This document shows, piece after piece, positions 35,656 to 45,307 of a stretch of DNA of 64,000 nucleotides (the stretch's first letter is position 1; each line of letters opens with the position of its first letter). Origin of the DNA: Maribellus sp. CM-23 (lineage in GTDB: Bacteria > Bacteroidota > Bacteroidia > Bacteroidales > Prolixibacteraceae); the NCBI RefSeq assembly GCF_021354595.1, contig NZ_JADWYJ010000002.1, forward strand, positions 248,001 through 312,000. The letters are read 5' to 3'. The position numbers and the translations under genes were made by a program. The notes beneath the pieces are model-generated. The model searched no databases. It had not been told where the DNA came from and saw nothing but the letters and a program-made list of their open reading frames with translations.

Positions 35656-36348
35656 ATGAACAACAGACGAACTTTTCTGAAAACCACCCTGGCTGCGTCA
35701 CCCGTTTTAGTTCTTCCCGAACTTATCCGTCTTCAGAACAGTGGGTTAAAAAAAGTCCTTCTGCTCGGTGATTCCATTTCGATCGGCTATACACCTTATG
35801 TCCAAAGTCTTTTACTGGACATTGCCAAGGTTCACCGCCCGATGAAAGACAACAATACACCCGAAAACTGCGAGGGTACCACCAAGGGAGTTCAGGAGAT
35901 GGCGCGTTGGACAGGCACCACAAAATGGGATCTTATTCATTTTAATTTCGGGCTTCACGACCTGAAACACGTGGAGGCTTCCACCGGGAAAAACAGCACC
36001 GATCCAAACGACCCGTTGCAGGCCGATTTAAAACAGTACAAGCAAAACCTGGAAATAATCGTGGATTTTCTGAAAAGCACCGGAGCAAAACTGATGTTTG
36101 CCACCACCACGCCTTACCCCGATCAAGTTGACGGACCTTTACGCGATCCGGGAATGTCAGAAAAATACAACAAAGTGGCGCGTAAGATCATGTTGAAAAA
36201 CGACATTCCGGTAAACGATCTGTATTTGTTTGCAGTGCCAAGACTCGAAGAGATACAACTGCCTCACAATGTCCACTTTACTGATGAAGGTAGCCGCCAG
36301 CTGGGGAAAAAAGTTGCCGACCGGATCAGGGAACTTCTGGAAGCCTAA
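35656..36348 (+). CDS. SGNH/GDSL hydrolase with Tat-like leader
   Basis: This encodes 230 residues. The start NNRRTFLKTTLAASPVLVL has a twin arginine followed by FLK and a hydrophobic stretch, so export by Tat is likely. The GDSL block is VLLLGDSISIGY, the oxyanion region is FNFGLHDLKH, and the catalytic Asp-His is in HFTDEGSRQLG. It is an esterase/lipase-like hydrolase probably acting on acetylated glycans. It lies between a GH106-like gene and an amidohydrolase gene, on the opposite strand from the former. Confidence 0.85.
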   Translation: MNNRRTFLKTTLAASPVLVLPELIRLQNSGLKKVLLLGDSISIGYTPYVQSLLLDIAKVHRPMKDNNTPENCEGTTKGVQEMARWTGTTKWDLIHFNFGLHDLKHVEASTGKNSTDPNDPLQADLKQYKQNLEIIVDFLKSTGAKLMFATTTPYPDQVDGPLRDPGMSEKYNKVARKIMLKNDIPVNDLYLFAVPRLEEIQLPHNVHFTDEGSRQLGKKVADRIRELLEA

Positions 36349-36457
36349 AACACACCCAAGCCCAAAGCCTTATCTCCCTTATTCATATTCATTCTATTGA
36401 CTGGCTTTCTCATTTTCCTTAATTTGAATGGGTTAAATCCATTAAATCAAATTCAAA

Positions 36458-38029
36458 ATGACAACTTATTACGATGTGCACTGCCATATCTTTAACAAAG
36501 ATGTGGTTATCCGGAAACTGGTCAATGTGGTTCAATCGCTGCTTTCTATCAAGAATATGGTGGACGGTGAACTTTCGGGCCCCGCGCTCAAATACAAGAT
36601 TGACGAAATCAGCCACGTACTGGCCGATGTTACGAAGGAATCGAGTGAGGACGTTTACAAGGCACTGGAAGCTGTTTACCAAGGTGAAGTCATTAGCACT
36701 CCGTTGATGTTTGACCTGACCTATGCCGATGATAACGACGATGAAGAAAACCACAACAAGCGTTACCGCCGTCGCATAAAAAGTGTGTTCTGGCTGTTGC
36801 GCGCCGTGGTTCTTCCCGTTCTAGAAACGGTAGTTCGGCGAAAATACGACAACGATGAACTGGCAGATGCCATTGACAAAGTTCAGAAGCAGGTGAAAGC
36901 CTTTCATAAAAAATTCAAAGTGAAATCTGACGAGGAAGTCGAGATATTTGACAATGCCAACTACCTCCAGCAAATCACTGATCTGGAATACCTGTCGGCC
37001 AAATACGAACAGATCAAACCTTTCTTTGGGGTAGACCCGCGCCGCGAGTACAAGGGACTGGTCAACACCGTGGAAAAACTCAAAGAAAAAATTCTGGCTG
37101 ATGATGCCTTGTTTTACGGGGTAAAACTATACGCTCCGGCGGGCTTCTCTCCCACCGATCCGGTATTAATGGGGACCGACACACAGCAAGGCGTTTACGC
37201 GCTTTGCCAGCAGCACCAGATTCCGATTACCGTTCATAACTCCAACGCGGGTTTTGCCTGTTTCTCCACCATTCTGGAAGTTAGAGGCGACGTGCTGCTC
37301 AACAACAACATTGTAAAACCTGACAAACCGCTGCGTTTCGATTACCGTTTCTTTAGCCGCCACATTGGCGAAGCCATTGAAGAACGGGCCAAAAAACTAA
37401 ACCACCCGCAATTGTGGGAAATGGTGCTTCGGAAATATCCAAACCTAAAGATCAACTTTGCACACTTTGGTGGCAGCGGCCAAATCATGGAATACGTGAA
37501 TTACGCTATCAAGTTCAGGGAAGTGGATGCCGATATTTTTGAAGATGCCATTGTGCCGCTTTCAGCCGAAGACAAAGCCGTGGTGCTGGCGGCCTATAAA
37601 AAGAAGAAAAACACCATGTACCTGCGCGAAAATCTGACCATTTCGGAACGTGCCAAGGTTTGGAATGCGCTTTACCGTGCCGGTTTTATCGACAACTGGT
37701 CGAAAGCGATCTTTGATTTGATAAAGAACCCCGCGTATCCCAATGCATACACCGATCTGTCCTGTTTTTCGGAAGGAATGCTGATTGAATCTCCTGTTGA
37801 CCAAAAACTTTCCTTCTCCATCAAAGAGGAATTGAAAACATTCAAAAACAACTTTTTTGACAAATTGAGCGATTACGAAAAATCGAAGATATTGTATGGT
37901 TCCGATTTTTACCTCACCCAGTTTTTCGGGCCCACTTTAAAACAATATTTCGAAGATTTTAAAGAAGCTTTTGGGAACGAATTTGATTTGATAGCAAATG
38001 TTAACACCAAACGATTTCTGGGCTTCTAA
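36458..38029 (+). CDS. Amidohydrolase-family TIM-barrel protein
   Basis: This encodes 523 residues, longer than the usual 300-400. The N-terminus TTYYDVHCHIFNKD has the metal-binding HXH. Later motifs IPITVHNSNAG, INFAHFGGSG (histidine) and ILYGSDFYLTQ (aspartate) complete an amidohydrolase_2 metal site. A charged insert occupies residues 85-190. The substrate is unknown. It precedes a macro-domain gene by 33 nt. Confidence 0.78.
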   Translation: MTTYYDVHCHIFNKDVVIRKLVNVVQSLLSIKNMVDGELSGPALKYKIDEISHVLADVTKESSEDVYKALEAVYQGEVISTPLMFDLTYADDNDDEENHNKRYRRRIKSVFWLLRAVVLPVLETVVRRKYDNDELADAIDKVQKQVKAFHKKFKVKSDEEVEIFDNANYLQQITDLEYLSAKYEQIKPFFGVDPRREYKGLVNTVEKLKEKILADDALFYGVKLYAPAGFSPTDPVLMGTDTQQGVYALCQQHQIPITVHNSNAGFACFSTILEVRGDVLLNNNIVKPDKPLRFDYRFFSRHIGEAIEERAKKLNHPQLWEMVLRKYPNLKINFAHFGGSGQIMEYVNYAIKFREVDADIFEDAIVPLSAEDKAVVLAAYKKKKNTMYLRENLTISERAKVWNALYRAGFIDNWSKAIFDLIKNPAYPNAYTDLSCFSEGMLIESPVDQKLSFSIKEELKTFKNNFFDKLSDYEKSKILYGSDFYLTQFFGPTLKQYFEDFKEAFGNEFDLIANVNTKRFLGF

Positions 38030-38062
38030 GCAGTTTTGTAATTTAGAGGAAAATTTGAAATC

Positions 38063-38566
38063 ATGACCAGAATAAGCCAGTACCGGGGAGATATCACCCG
38101 GCTAAAAGTGGATGCCATTGTAAACGCCGCCAACCAAACCTTATTGGGTGGCGGCGGAGTAGATGGCGCCATCCACCGTGCTGCCGGACCCGAATTGCTG
38201 AAAGAATGCCGCACACTGAATGGCTGCGAAACCGGCTATGCTAAAATAACTCAGGGCTATAAGTTACCAGCAAAATTTGTAATCCACACGGTTGGCCCGG
38301 TGTATTACAACGGACGGAACAACGAGGCGGAGAAACTGGCTTCCTGCTATCGGAGATGTCTTGAAATAGCCGAAAACCACCAGGTAAAAAGCATTGCCTT
38401 TCCCAACATCAGCACCGGAGTTTATGGCTACCCCAAAGAAGAAGCGGCACAAATCGCCATTCAAACGGTTCGGCATTTTGCAAAAGAGAAGAATCAGATA
38501 GACGAAGTTATCTTTTGTGTTTTTGACGAAGAAAACTACCTGCTTTACCAGCAGCTTTTGGGTTAA
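38063..38566 (+). CDS. Macro-domain protein (O-acetyl-ADP-ribose deacetylase-like)
   Basis: This encodes 167 residues. The phrases [47 protein letters not shown] and [12 protein letters not shown] are those of YmdB/MacroD-type macro domains, which hydrolyse O-acetyl-ADP-ribose and can remove ADP-ribose from proteins. Length is usual. Cytoplasmic. Confidence 0.93.
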   Translation: MTRISQYRGDITRLKVDAIVNAANQTLLGGGGVDGAIHRAAGPELLKECRTLNGCETGYAKITQGYKLPAKFVIHTVGPVYYNGRNNEAEKLASCYRRCLEIAENHQVKSIAFPNISTGVYGYPKEEAAQIAIQTVRHFAKEKNQIDEVIFCVFDEENYLLYQQLLG

Positions 38567-38714
38567 AAGATACTTTTCACCCACAGCAAACCAAAAGAAA
38601 AACAACACAACATTCTGAAAAGGGGAAAGGTCAAAAAAATATTCACAAATTTGAAGTCAAGTCATTGCATTTCTCGAAATAGTCATTTTCATTTGCAGGA
38701 TTTTTGAAAAAAAT

Positions 38715-39920
38715 ATGGAATCGATCAAAGAAATATACAAAATAGGGCACGGCCCCTCCAGTAGTCATACAATGGGTCCGAAAAAAGCAGCGGTTAAATT
38801 CCTGGAAAAGAACCCGGAAGCCTGTCGTTTTGAAACCGTACTTTACGGCAGTCTGGCTGCCACCGGAAAAGGTCACCTTACCGATTATGTGATCGAGCAA
38901 ACCTTTGCCGGGGGGGAGCTAAAGATTTTGTGGGAACCGAAAACCTTTCTTCCCCGCCATCCAAATGCCCTAAAATTTACAGCTTTTGATTCAGCAGGTG
39001 CTGTATTGGATGAATGGACCTGTTACAGTGTCGGAGGCGGTGCCTTGATCGATGATTTTACCGAATCGGAAACAACCAGCATCTATCCGCACAGCACCAT
39101 GCAGGAGATAATGACCTGGTGTAACCGGAATGAAAAGCAATTCTGGGAATACGTGGAGGAGTATGAAGGAAGCGATATCTGGGATTTTCTGGATGAAGTT
39201 TGGGAAGTGATGCTGGCCAGTATAAAAAGAGGTCTGGCCACCGACGGAAATTTGCCGGGCGGGCTTCGGCTCCCAAGAAAAGCAGCATCCTTCAATGTAA
39301 AAGGACAAAACTTTGCCACACCGTTTAAACGCCGTTCGCAGCTTTTTTCTTTTGCGCTGGCGGTTTCGGAGGAAAATGCTTCCGGAGGAAAAATTGTGGC
39401 CGCTCCCACTTGCGGAGCCTGTGGTGTATTGCCTGCGGTACTTCAGTATTTCAGAAAAGTGCACAAAATGGAAAAGAAAACCATTTTGCGGGCACTCGCT
39501 ACAGCCGGCCTTATCGGGAACATCGTAAAAACCAATGCATCGATTTCAGGTGCCGAAGTGGGCTGCCAGGGCGAAGTGGGCACAGCCTGTGCTATGGCCT
39601 CGGGAGCCGCTACGCAAATGATGGGTGGCAGTATCAACCAGATTGAATATTCGGCCGAAATGGGACTGGAGCATCACCTCGGACTTACCTGCGACCCGGT
39701 TGCCGGACTGGTTCAGATCCCGTGTATCGAACGAAATGCCTTTGCTGCCGAGCGTGCTGTTGCCCACAACAATTATTCGTTGCTGACCGACGGGCGTCAC
39801 CGCATCAGTTTCGACGAGGTGGTGGAAACCATGTACAACACCGGCATCGATCTGCAAAGCAAATACAGGGAAACATCCGAAGGAGGACTGGCGCATTTTG
39901 ATGCGCTGCCGAAATGCTAA
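38715..39920 (+). CDS. sdaA: L-serine dehydratase, iron-sulfur dependent, single chain
   Basis: This encodes 401 residues. The beta domain at the N-terminus (ESIKEIYKIGHGPSSSHTMG) is fused to the alpha domain, in the SdaA order. The cluster cysteines lie in PTCGACGVLPAVL, GCQGEVGTACAMASG and LTCDPVAG. It deaminates serine to pyruvate and ammonia. A short beta domain and no ACT insert keep it about 50 residues shorter than E. coli SdaA. Terminator follows. Confidence 0.93.
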   Translation: MESIKEIYKIGHGPSSSHTMGPKKAAVKFLEKNPEACRFETVLYGSLAATGKGHLTDYVIEQTFAGGELKILWEPKTFLPRHPNALKFTAFDSAGAVLDEWTCYSVGGGALIDDFTESETTSIYPHSTMQEIMTWCNRNEKQFWEYVEEYEGSDIWDFLDEVWEVMLASIKRGLATDGNLPGGLRLPRKAASFNVKGQNFATPFKRRSQLFSFALAVSEENASGGKIVAAPTCGACGVLPAVLQYFRKVHKMEKKTILRALATAGLIGNIVKTNASISGAEVGCQGEVGTACAMASGAATQMMGGSINQIEYSAEMGLEHHLGLTCDPVAGLVQIPCIERNAFAAERAVAHNNYSLLTDGRHRISFDEVVETMYNTGIDLQSKYRETSEGGLAHFDALPKC

Positions 39921-39934
39921 AATATTAATTCAAA

Positions 39935-39970
39935 GCAAAATGCATTCAGGGGTTGCATTTTGCATTTTTC
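39935..39970 (+). terminator. Intrinsic terminator after sdaA
   Basis: GCAAAATGCA (39935-39944) pairs perfectly with TGCATTTTGC (39954-39963), followed by ATTTTT. It overlaps the -33 box of the next promoter. Confidence 0.8.
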
Positions 39971-39983
39971 CGGCCTATATTTG
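39953..39983 (+). promoter_or_regulatory. Promoter of the MATE exporter leader
   Basis: TTG (39953-39955) lies 20 nt upstream of TATATTTG (39976-39983), a full TTG-N20-TAnnTTTG match. It predicts transcription start near 39990. Confidence 0.7.
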
Positions 39984-39998
39984 TCGAACAAATAGAAA

Positions 39999-40092
39999 AA
40001 ATACTTCGATGAATACTTTTACAACCATTATCGCCGCCGTCTACCTGCCGTTCTAGGCAGGTTGAGAGAGAGTATTCAAATTATAAGTATTT
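39999..40092 (+). promoter_or_regulatory. Structured leader of the MATE gene
   Basis: Three nested complementary segments enclose a small leader ORF: AAATACTT (39999-40006) with AAGTATTT (40085-40092), GAATACT (40011-40017) with AGTATTC (40071-40077), and ACCTGCC (40043-40049) with GGCAGGT (40056-40062). The inner hairpin contains the leader stop codon. This could be a translation-sensing attenuator. Confidence 0.45.
40009..40056 (+). CDS. Candidate 15-residue leader peptide
   Basis: ATG at 40009 and TAG at 40054-40056 give a 15-residue peptide MNTFTTIIAAVYLPF. It starts about 19 nt after the predicted transcript start, and its last codons (VYLPF) and stop lie in the inner hairpin. The arrangement resembles leader peptides that control drug-exporter or resistance genes by ribosome stalling. 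It is not confirmed and could be chance. Confidence 0.4.
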   Translation: MNTFTTIIAAVYLPF

Positions 40093-40112
40093 AATTCCAT
40101 CTATTTTTTCAC

Positions 40113-41552
40113 ATGTTATCAATTAAGTCAACAATTGTGTCTTTGCGTCGGATCAAAGATATTGATTATAAAACCCTTTGGCAGGATATTAAAGAAGCCA
40201 TCGCAGGAACGGAGCGCGACTTCACCGAAACCAGTACGGGCAAAGCTATTTTTATTCTGGCTGTGCCCATGGTTCTCGAAATGTTTATGGAGTCGATCTT
40301 TGCCATTGTCGACATCTTTTTTGTTTCAAGGCTGGGAGCCAACGCGGTGGCCACCGTTGGGCTTACCGAATCGGTTATGACCATTATTTATGCGGTGGGC
40401 AGTGGACTGGCCATGGCTACTACGGCCCTTGTTTCGCGCCGGATTGGGGAGAAGAAACAAAAACAGGCGGGAGTGGTTGCTTTCCAGGCCATTTTGGTGG
40501 GTGCCATCGTATCGGTATTGATCGCCATTCCGGGAGTTATTTTTGCCAAAGACTTTCTGCGGCTAATGGGCGGTACCGAAGAAGTGATCAACGAGGGCTA
40601 CATGTACCCGGCCATCATGTTTGGCGGCAACCTCATCATTATGCTGCTGTTTATTATCAATGCCGTTTTTCGCAGCTCGGGCGATGCGGCCATTTCCATG
40701 CGTGTTATGTGGCTGGCCAACATCATCAACATTATACTCGACCCGCTATTGATTTTTGGCTATGGCCCCTTCCCCGAGCTGGGTGTAACCGGGGCTGCCA
40801 TTGCCACCACCATTGGACGGGGAATTGCAGTAATCTACCAGTTTTACCTGCTGTGGAGCGGAAAATACCGGATCAAATTGTACTGGGACAGCGTGAAAGT
40901 TAAGTTAAGCGTAATGTGGAAACTTCTTCGGATTTCGGGAGGAGGAATTCTGCAAAACCTGATTGCCACTTCTAGCTGGATTCTGCTAATGCGCATTATT
41001 GCCGTATTTGGTGCCGATGCCATTGCGGGTTATACCATCGCCATCCGCATCGTAATTTTCCCTTTGCTGCTTGCCTGGGGATTGAGCAATGCCGCCGCTA
41101 CCCTTGTGGGGCAAAATCTGGGTGCCAACCATCCCGAACGTGCCGAACGATCGGTATGGATAGCCGCTTATGCCAACGTGGTTTTTATGGGAATAATCGG
41201 AGCCTTGTTTGTATTTTTCCCCGATTTCTGGATAGGCGTTTTTGTGGAAGAAGGTGCCGTCATGCAAAACGGAATTCTTTCGCTGCGCATTATCAGTCTT
41301 GGATTTCTCTGTTACGCGATGGGCATGGTGCTGATGCAGGCCTTTAACGGAAGCGGTGATACGATCACCCCAACGAAGATCAACTTTTTTTGTTTCTGGC
41401 TCTTTGAAGTTCCCCTCGCCTATGTACTGGCGGTTACACTTGGAATGGGACTGGCAGGCGCTGCCACATCCATTGTGGTGGCCGAGACACTTCTCGCCTT
41501 GCTGGCCCTTTATCTTTTCAGAAAAGGAAAATGGAAATTCAAAAAAGTATAG
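40113..41552 (+). CDS. MATE-family multidrug efflux transporter
   Basis: This encodes 479 residues with twelve predicted helices in two repeated halves. The halves start near IFILAVPMVLEMFMESIF and GGILQNLIATSSWILLMRII, and the motif AVATVGLTES is typical of MATE (MatE domain) antiporters, which export cationic drugs with Na+ or H+. A soluble N-terminal stretch of about 45 residues precedes helix 1. It lies behind a structured leader with a short ORF and is followed 12 nt later by rsgA. Confidence 0.92.
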   Translation: MLSIKSTIVSLRRIKDIDYKTLWQDIKEAIAGTERDFTETSTGKAIFILAVPMVLEMFMESIFAIVDIFFVSRLGANAVATVGLTESVMTIIYAVGSGLAMATTALVSRRIGEKKQKQAGVVAFQAILVGAIVSVLIAIPGVIFAKDFLRLMGGTEEVINEGYMYPAIMFGGNLIIMLLFIINAVFRSSGDAAISMRVMWLANIINIILDPLLIFGYGPFPELGVTGAAIATTIGRGIAVIYQFYLLWSGKYRIKLYWDSVKVKLSVMWKLLRISGGGILQNLIATSSWILLMRIIAVFGADAIAGYTIAIRIVIFPLLLAWGLSNAAATLVGQNLGANHPERAERSVWIAAYANVVFMGIIGALFVFFPDFWIGVFVEEGAVMQNGILSLRIISLGFLCYAMGMVLMQAFNGSGDTITPTKINFFCFWLFEVPLAYVLAVTLGMGLAGAATSIVVAETLLALLALYLFRKGKWKFKKV

Positions 41553-41564
41553 GAGAATAGCCCT

Positions 41565-42620
41565 ATGAAATTACCAGGATTCTCAGAAAAAATGGCCGGA
41601 TTGATCGGATCAGTGGATTCGTCGGAGCTGGCACGGGTAATCATCGAACACAAAGAACGATACATAGTACAAACCGAAGCAGGCGTTTACCAGGCAGAAA
41701 TAACGGGGAACATCCGTTTTTCTGCCCGGTCGCGCGCCGACTTCCCTGCTGTTGGCGACTGGGTAAGAATTACTCCGATGGATGCGCAAAATGCCATTAT
41801 ACTGGAGGTTTTTCCCCGGTATTCTTCCCTCTCACGACAGGCAGTTGGAAAACAAGCCGACATACAGATTATCGCCAGTAACATCGATGTAGCTTTTATT
41901 GTGCAATCGGTCGGGCACGATTTCAACATCAATCGCCTCGAAAGATACCTTGCCATTTGCTATTCGGGGAAGATTGAACCGATGATCCTTCTCACCAAGA
42001 TCGACCTCATCGCTCAAAATGAAATCGATTCTTTAGTGGAAATGACCCGGAAACGGCTGCCCAATGTAAAACTGATCGCCATCAGCAGTGAAAGCCGAAC
42101 AGGTTACAACACCCTGAAAGAAGCGATGCAAGCCAATGTTACCTATTGTTTTGTGGGTTCTTCGGGCGTTGGAAAATCGACCATTATCAATCATCTTTCC
42201 AACCAAGTGAAACTCACCACCTCGGCCATCAGCACCAGCACGCAAAAAGGGAGGCACACTACCACGCACCGCGAGTTGTTTGTACTCGAAAACGGCAGTA
42301 TTGTAATCGATACGCCGGGGATGCGCGAGCTGGGAATGACCGACGAAAGTTCGGGGATCGAACTCACCTACGACCAGATAACTGAACTCTCGAATTCGTG
42401 CAGGTACGACGACTGCTCGCACACCGGAGAAAAAGGATGCGCCGTGCTCGCAGCCATTCAGAACGGTGAGCTTTCGGAAGAAACCTATGAAAACTATCTG
42501 AAACTAAAACGCGAGCAGCAACATTTCTCAAGTACCATTCATGAGAAGCGACAAAAAGGAAAAGAGTTCGGAAAAATGGTTAAAGCGGTGATGAAAGAAC
42601 ACAAAAAGAATAAATACTGA
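41565..42620 (+). CDS. rsgA: Ribosome small-subunit-dependent GTPase A (RsgA)
   Basis: This encodes 351 residues. The OB domain comes first, followed by a circularly permuted GTPase in which G4 (ILLTKIDLI) precedes G1 (GSSGVGKSTIINHL) and G3 (DTPGMRELG). The C-terminal zinc knuckle is CRYDDCSHTGEKGC. RsgA assists maturation of the 30S subunit. Starts 12 nt after the MATE stop, probably co-transcribed. Confidence 0.95.
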   Translation: MKLPGFSEKMAGLIGSVDSSELARVIIEHKERYIVQTEAGVYQAEITGNIRFSARSRADFPAVGDWVRITPMDAQNAIILEVFPRYSSLSRQAVGKQADIQIIASNIDVAFIVQSVGHDFNINRLERYLAICYSGKIEPMILLTKIDLIAQNEIDSLVEMTRKRLPNVKLIAISSESRTGYNTLKEAMQANVTYCFVGSSGVGKSTIINHLSNQVKLTTSAISTSTQKGRHTTTHRELFVLENGSIVIDTPGMRELGMTDESSGIELTYDQITELSNSCRYDDCSHTGEKGCAVLAAIQNGELSEETYENYLKLKREQQHFSSTIHEKRQKGKEFGKMVKAVMKEHKKNKY

Positions 42621-42681
42621 TGTCCCTAAAAAATTCTGTTGTAATTTGTAGGAAGCTTTTAATTCTGAAAAATGCATTCTT

Positions 42682-43158
42682 ATGAAAAAAGTCGGAATAG
42701 AAATTAAGTGGGCCTTCATTTTCATCCTGGTCATGCTTCTTTGGATGGTAGCAGAACGCATTACCGGCCTTCACGACAAAAACATCGAATACCACTACCT
42801 CGTAACCAATTTCTTTGCAGTGGCAGCCATTGCCGTTTATGCACTGGCTTTGCTCGATAAACGCAAAAAAGACTTTGGCGGGAAAATGAACTGGATCCAG
42901 GGATTTATTTCCGGCCTTATCCTCACATTGGGAATCACCGTTCTTACACCAGTTGCCCAGTACATAACGCTGGAAGTGATCACGCCACATTACTTCGAAA
43001 ACATGATCGCCTTTGTGGTTGAAAAAGGGCAAATGAGCCGCGAAGAGGCAGAAGCTACCTTTAACCTGCAGTCGTATATGGTCGAAAGCACGATGTTTGC
43101 CCCGCTGATGGGATTGTTTACTTCTGCCATTGTGGCCATTTTTACCCGTAAGAAATAA
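42682..43158 (+). CDS. DUF4199 family membrane protein
   Basis: This encodes 158 residues with four helices (WAFIFILVMLLWMVA, YLVTNFFAVAAIAVYALALL, GFISGLILTLGITVLTP, MFAPLMGLFTSAIVAIF). The pattern KRKKDFGGKMNW between helices 2 and 3 and EAEATF near the end are typical of DUF4199, found in Bacteroidota. The function is unknown. Confidence 0.85.
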   Translation: MKKVGIEIKWAFIFILVMLLWMVAERITGLHDKNIEYHYLVTNFFAVAAIAVYALALLDKRKKDFGGKMNWIQGFISGLILTLGITVLTPVAQYITLEVITPHYFENMIAFVVEKGQMSREEAEATFNLQSYMVESTMFAPLMGLFTSAIVAIFTRKK

Positions 43159-43328
43159 AGAGCTCTAAAATTGGAAATGTGGACAGGAAGCTTTAAGAAA
43201 TGATTCCGAATAAAAAGAAGCCTTTATTCTTTTGTCAAAAAGAAACAACGCGCGTTGAACGACAAATACAGGAAATGATTTTAGCTTTCATGAATTAGTT
43301 CTATTTTCATCGACAAAATACAATACCC

Positions 43329-44402
43329 ATGAAAGTCTGCATTTCAAGTGTCACCCTGTTTCTTATTTCAGTTGCTGCGATGGCCCAGTCCGCTATCGAA
43401 TTCGACCAAAAGAAAGCCGAATACCTGTATCATTTCGCTTACGAATGCATCGACCAGGAATATCCGAATAAACCCGGAGGCGTGTTGGGCGACGACAGTT
43501 TTTTAATGCCACCACGCGAAATTCACCCGGCTTTTTACGGATGTTTCGACTGGCACTCGTCGGTTCACGGACACTGGACTTTGGTTACTCTCCTCTCCCG
43601 CTTTTCTGATTTTGAACACCGGAATGAAATCATCGCAAAACTTCGGAAAAACCTTACCCGCGAAAACATCCTGGAAGAAATTGAATATTTCAACGACGGG
43701 CAAAACACCACATTCGAGCGCACTTACGGTTGGGCCTGGCTGCTGAAACTTGACGAGGCCCTTCGCGAATGGGAAACACCGGAAGCAAAAGAAATGCAGG
43801 AAAACCTATCGCCACTGGTAGCCGTGATCTCGGAAAAATTTATTGAGTTTCTCGAAAAGCTAAAATACCCGATCCGAATCGGGGAACACAGCAACATCGC
43901 TTTCGGAATGTCGTTCGCCTACGATTGGGCAGAAAAATACCATCCGCAGCTGGCTGAAGAGATTCGAAAGAAAGCCATGGAATATTACATCAACGATTGC
44001 AAATGCCCGCTGACATGGGAGCCCGGTGGTTTTGATTTTCTGTCGCCCTGTTTGCAGGAAGCCTCATTGATGCAGAAAATAACGCCCAAAAAGGAATTTG
44101 AAAAATGGATGAAGAAGTTTCTTCCGGGTTTTGAAAGGAATCCGGCGAAATACATACAAATTGCGGAAGTGACCGACCGCAGCGATGGTAAACTCGCACA
44201 TCTCGACGGCTTAAACTTTAGCCGCGCCTGGTGCCTCTTTGAAATGGGACACGGATTAAACAATCCCAAAATGATGGAACTGGGAGTGGCGCATTTTAAT
44301 TACAGTTACGAAAAAATGGATTCGGGCGAATATGCCGGGGCACACTGGCTGGCCTCTTTTGCAACGTACGCCTTGGAAAAGTATGAAGGAATGAAGGATT
44401 GA
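43329..44402 (+). CDS. DUF2891 family protein, exported
   Basis: This encodes 357 residues with a signal peptide ending near MAQS. The phrase YPNKPGGVLGDDSFLMPPRE, PAFYGCFDWHSSVHGHW and RTYGWAWLLKL match DUF2891, an all-helical family. Conserved WH and C residues suggest an enzyme, but no activity is known. Periplasmic. It has its own transcription unit by spacing. Confidence 0.87.
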   Translation: MKVCISSVTLFLISVAAMAQSAIEFDQKKAEYLYHFAYECIDQEYPNKPGGVLGDDSFLMPPREIHPAFYGCFDWHSSVHGHWTLVTLLSRFSDFEHRNEIIAKLRKNLTRENILEEIEYFNDGQNTTFERTYGWAWLLKLDEALREWETPEAKEMQENLSPLVAVISEKFIEFLEKLKYPIRIGEHSNIAFGMSFAYDWAEKYHPQLAEEIRKKAMEYYINDCKCPLTWEPGGFDFLSPCLQEASLMQKITPKKEFEKWMKKFLPGFERNPAKYIQIAEVTDRSDGKLAHLDGLNFSRAWCLFEMGHGLNNPKMMELGVAHFNYSYEKMDSGEYAGAHWLASFATYALEKYEGMKD

Positions 44403-44514
44403 GGGATTGAATGAATGCTTGAATGCGAAAATGCTTTAATGGGATGGAATACAAAACATATTCATGAAAGGTCAGACTTTGAACATTGAACGCTGAACGT
44501 TAAACTTAACAAGT

Positions 44515-45306
44515 ATGGATTTACAATTACAGGATAAAATCTTTATGGTAGCCGCATCGAGCAAAGGGCTTGGATTTGGCATCGCACAGGAACTGGCCCG
44601 AAACGGAGCCACGGTTTGTATTGCCAGCCGCACGGAAGCCGATGTGGAGAAAGCAGCGGAAAAGCTTCGTTCGAAAACCGGGGCTAACGTTTATGCTTCG
44701 GTGGCAGATATGGCAGATCCGGATTCAATTCGGAACTGGATATCCGATGTTACACTGGCTTTTGAGCAAATCGATGGATTGGTGGTAAACGCAGGCGGTC
44801 CGCCTCCCGGGAATTTCGACGACTTTGACGACCAGCACTGGGAAGCTGCGTTTAACCTGACGCTGATGAGTGCCGTTCGCCTGATTCGCGGCGTACTTCC
44901 AGCCATGCGCACCAGTGGCGGAGGTTCCATTCTCACCATCACTTCCCTCTCGGTGAAAGAGCCCATCAACGGACTGTTGCTTTCCAATGTTTTTCGCTCG
45001 GGAGTTACGAGTCTTGTAAAAAGCCTGTCGAATGAGTTGGCAGCCGAAAACATCCGGGTAAACAACCTGGTTCCCGGCCGAATAGATACCGACCGGGTAA
45101 AAGCCCTTGATCAAAATATTTCAGAAAAATCGGGAGCAACAGCACAGCAAGTGAAAGAAAAGTTTGAAGCAAGTATTCCGCTCGGAAGATATGGCACTGT
45201 TGAAGAATTTGGGAAAGCAGGCGCTTTTCTGCTTTCTCCGGCAGCATCGTACATCACCGGAGTAAGTCTTGCAGTGGATGGTGGAATTTTAAAAACGGTC
45301 TGGTAA
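44515..45306 (+). CDS. SDR-family oxidoreductase lacking the YxxxK dyad
   Basis: This encodes 263 residues. The cofactor loop is ASSKGLGFG, followed by VNAGGPPPGNF and a C-terminal YITGVSLAVDGG. At the catalytic place the usual Tyr-X3-Lys is replaced by LSNVFRSGVTSLVKSL. This occurs in a known SDR subfamily (sometimes annotated 3-oxoacyl-ACP reductase), so it may have a changed mechanism. The gene is 1 nt upstream of the M1 peptidase gene, so they are coupled. Confidence 0.85.
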   Translation: MDLQLQDKIFMVAASSKGLGFGIAQELARNGATVCIASRTEADVEKAAEKLRSKTGANVYASVADMADPDSIRNWISDVTLAFEQIDGLVVNAGGPPPGNFDDFDDQHWEAAFNLTLMSAVRLIRGVLPAMRTSGGGSILTITSLSVKEPINGLLLSNVFRSGVTSLVKSLSNELAAENIRVNNLVPGRIDTDRVKALDQNISEKSGATAQQVKEKFEASIPLGRYGTVEEFGKAGAFLLSPAASYITGVSLAVDGGILKTVW

Positions 45307-45307
45307 C

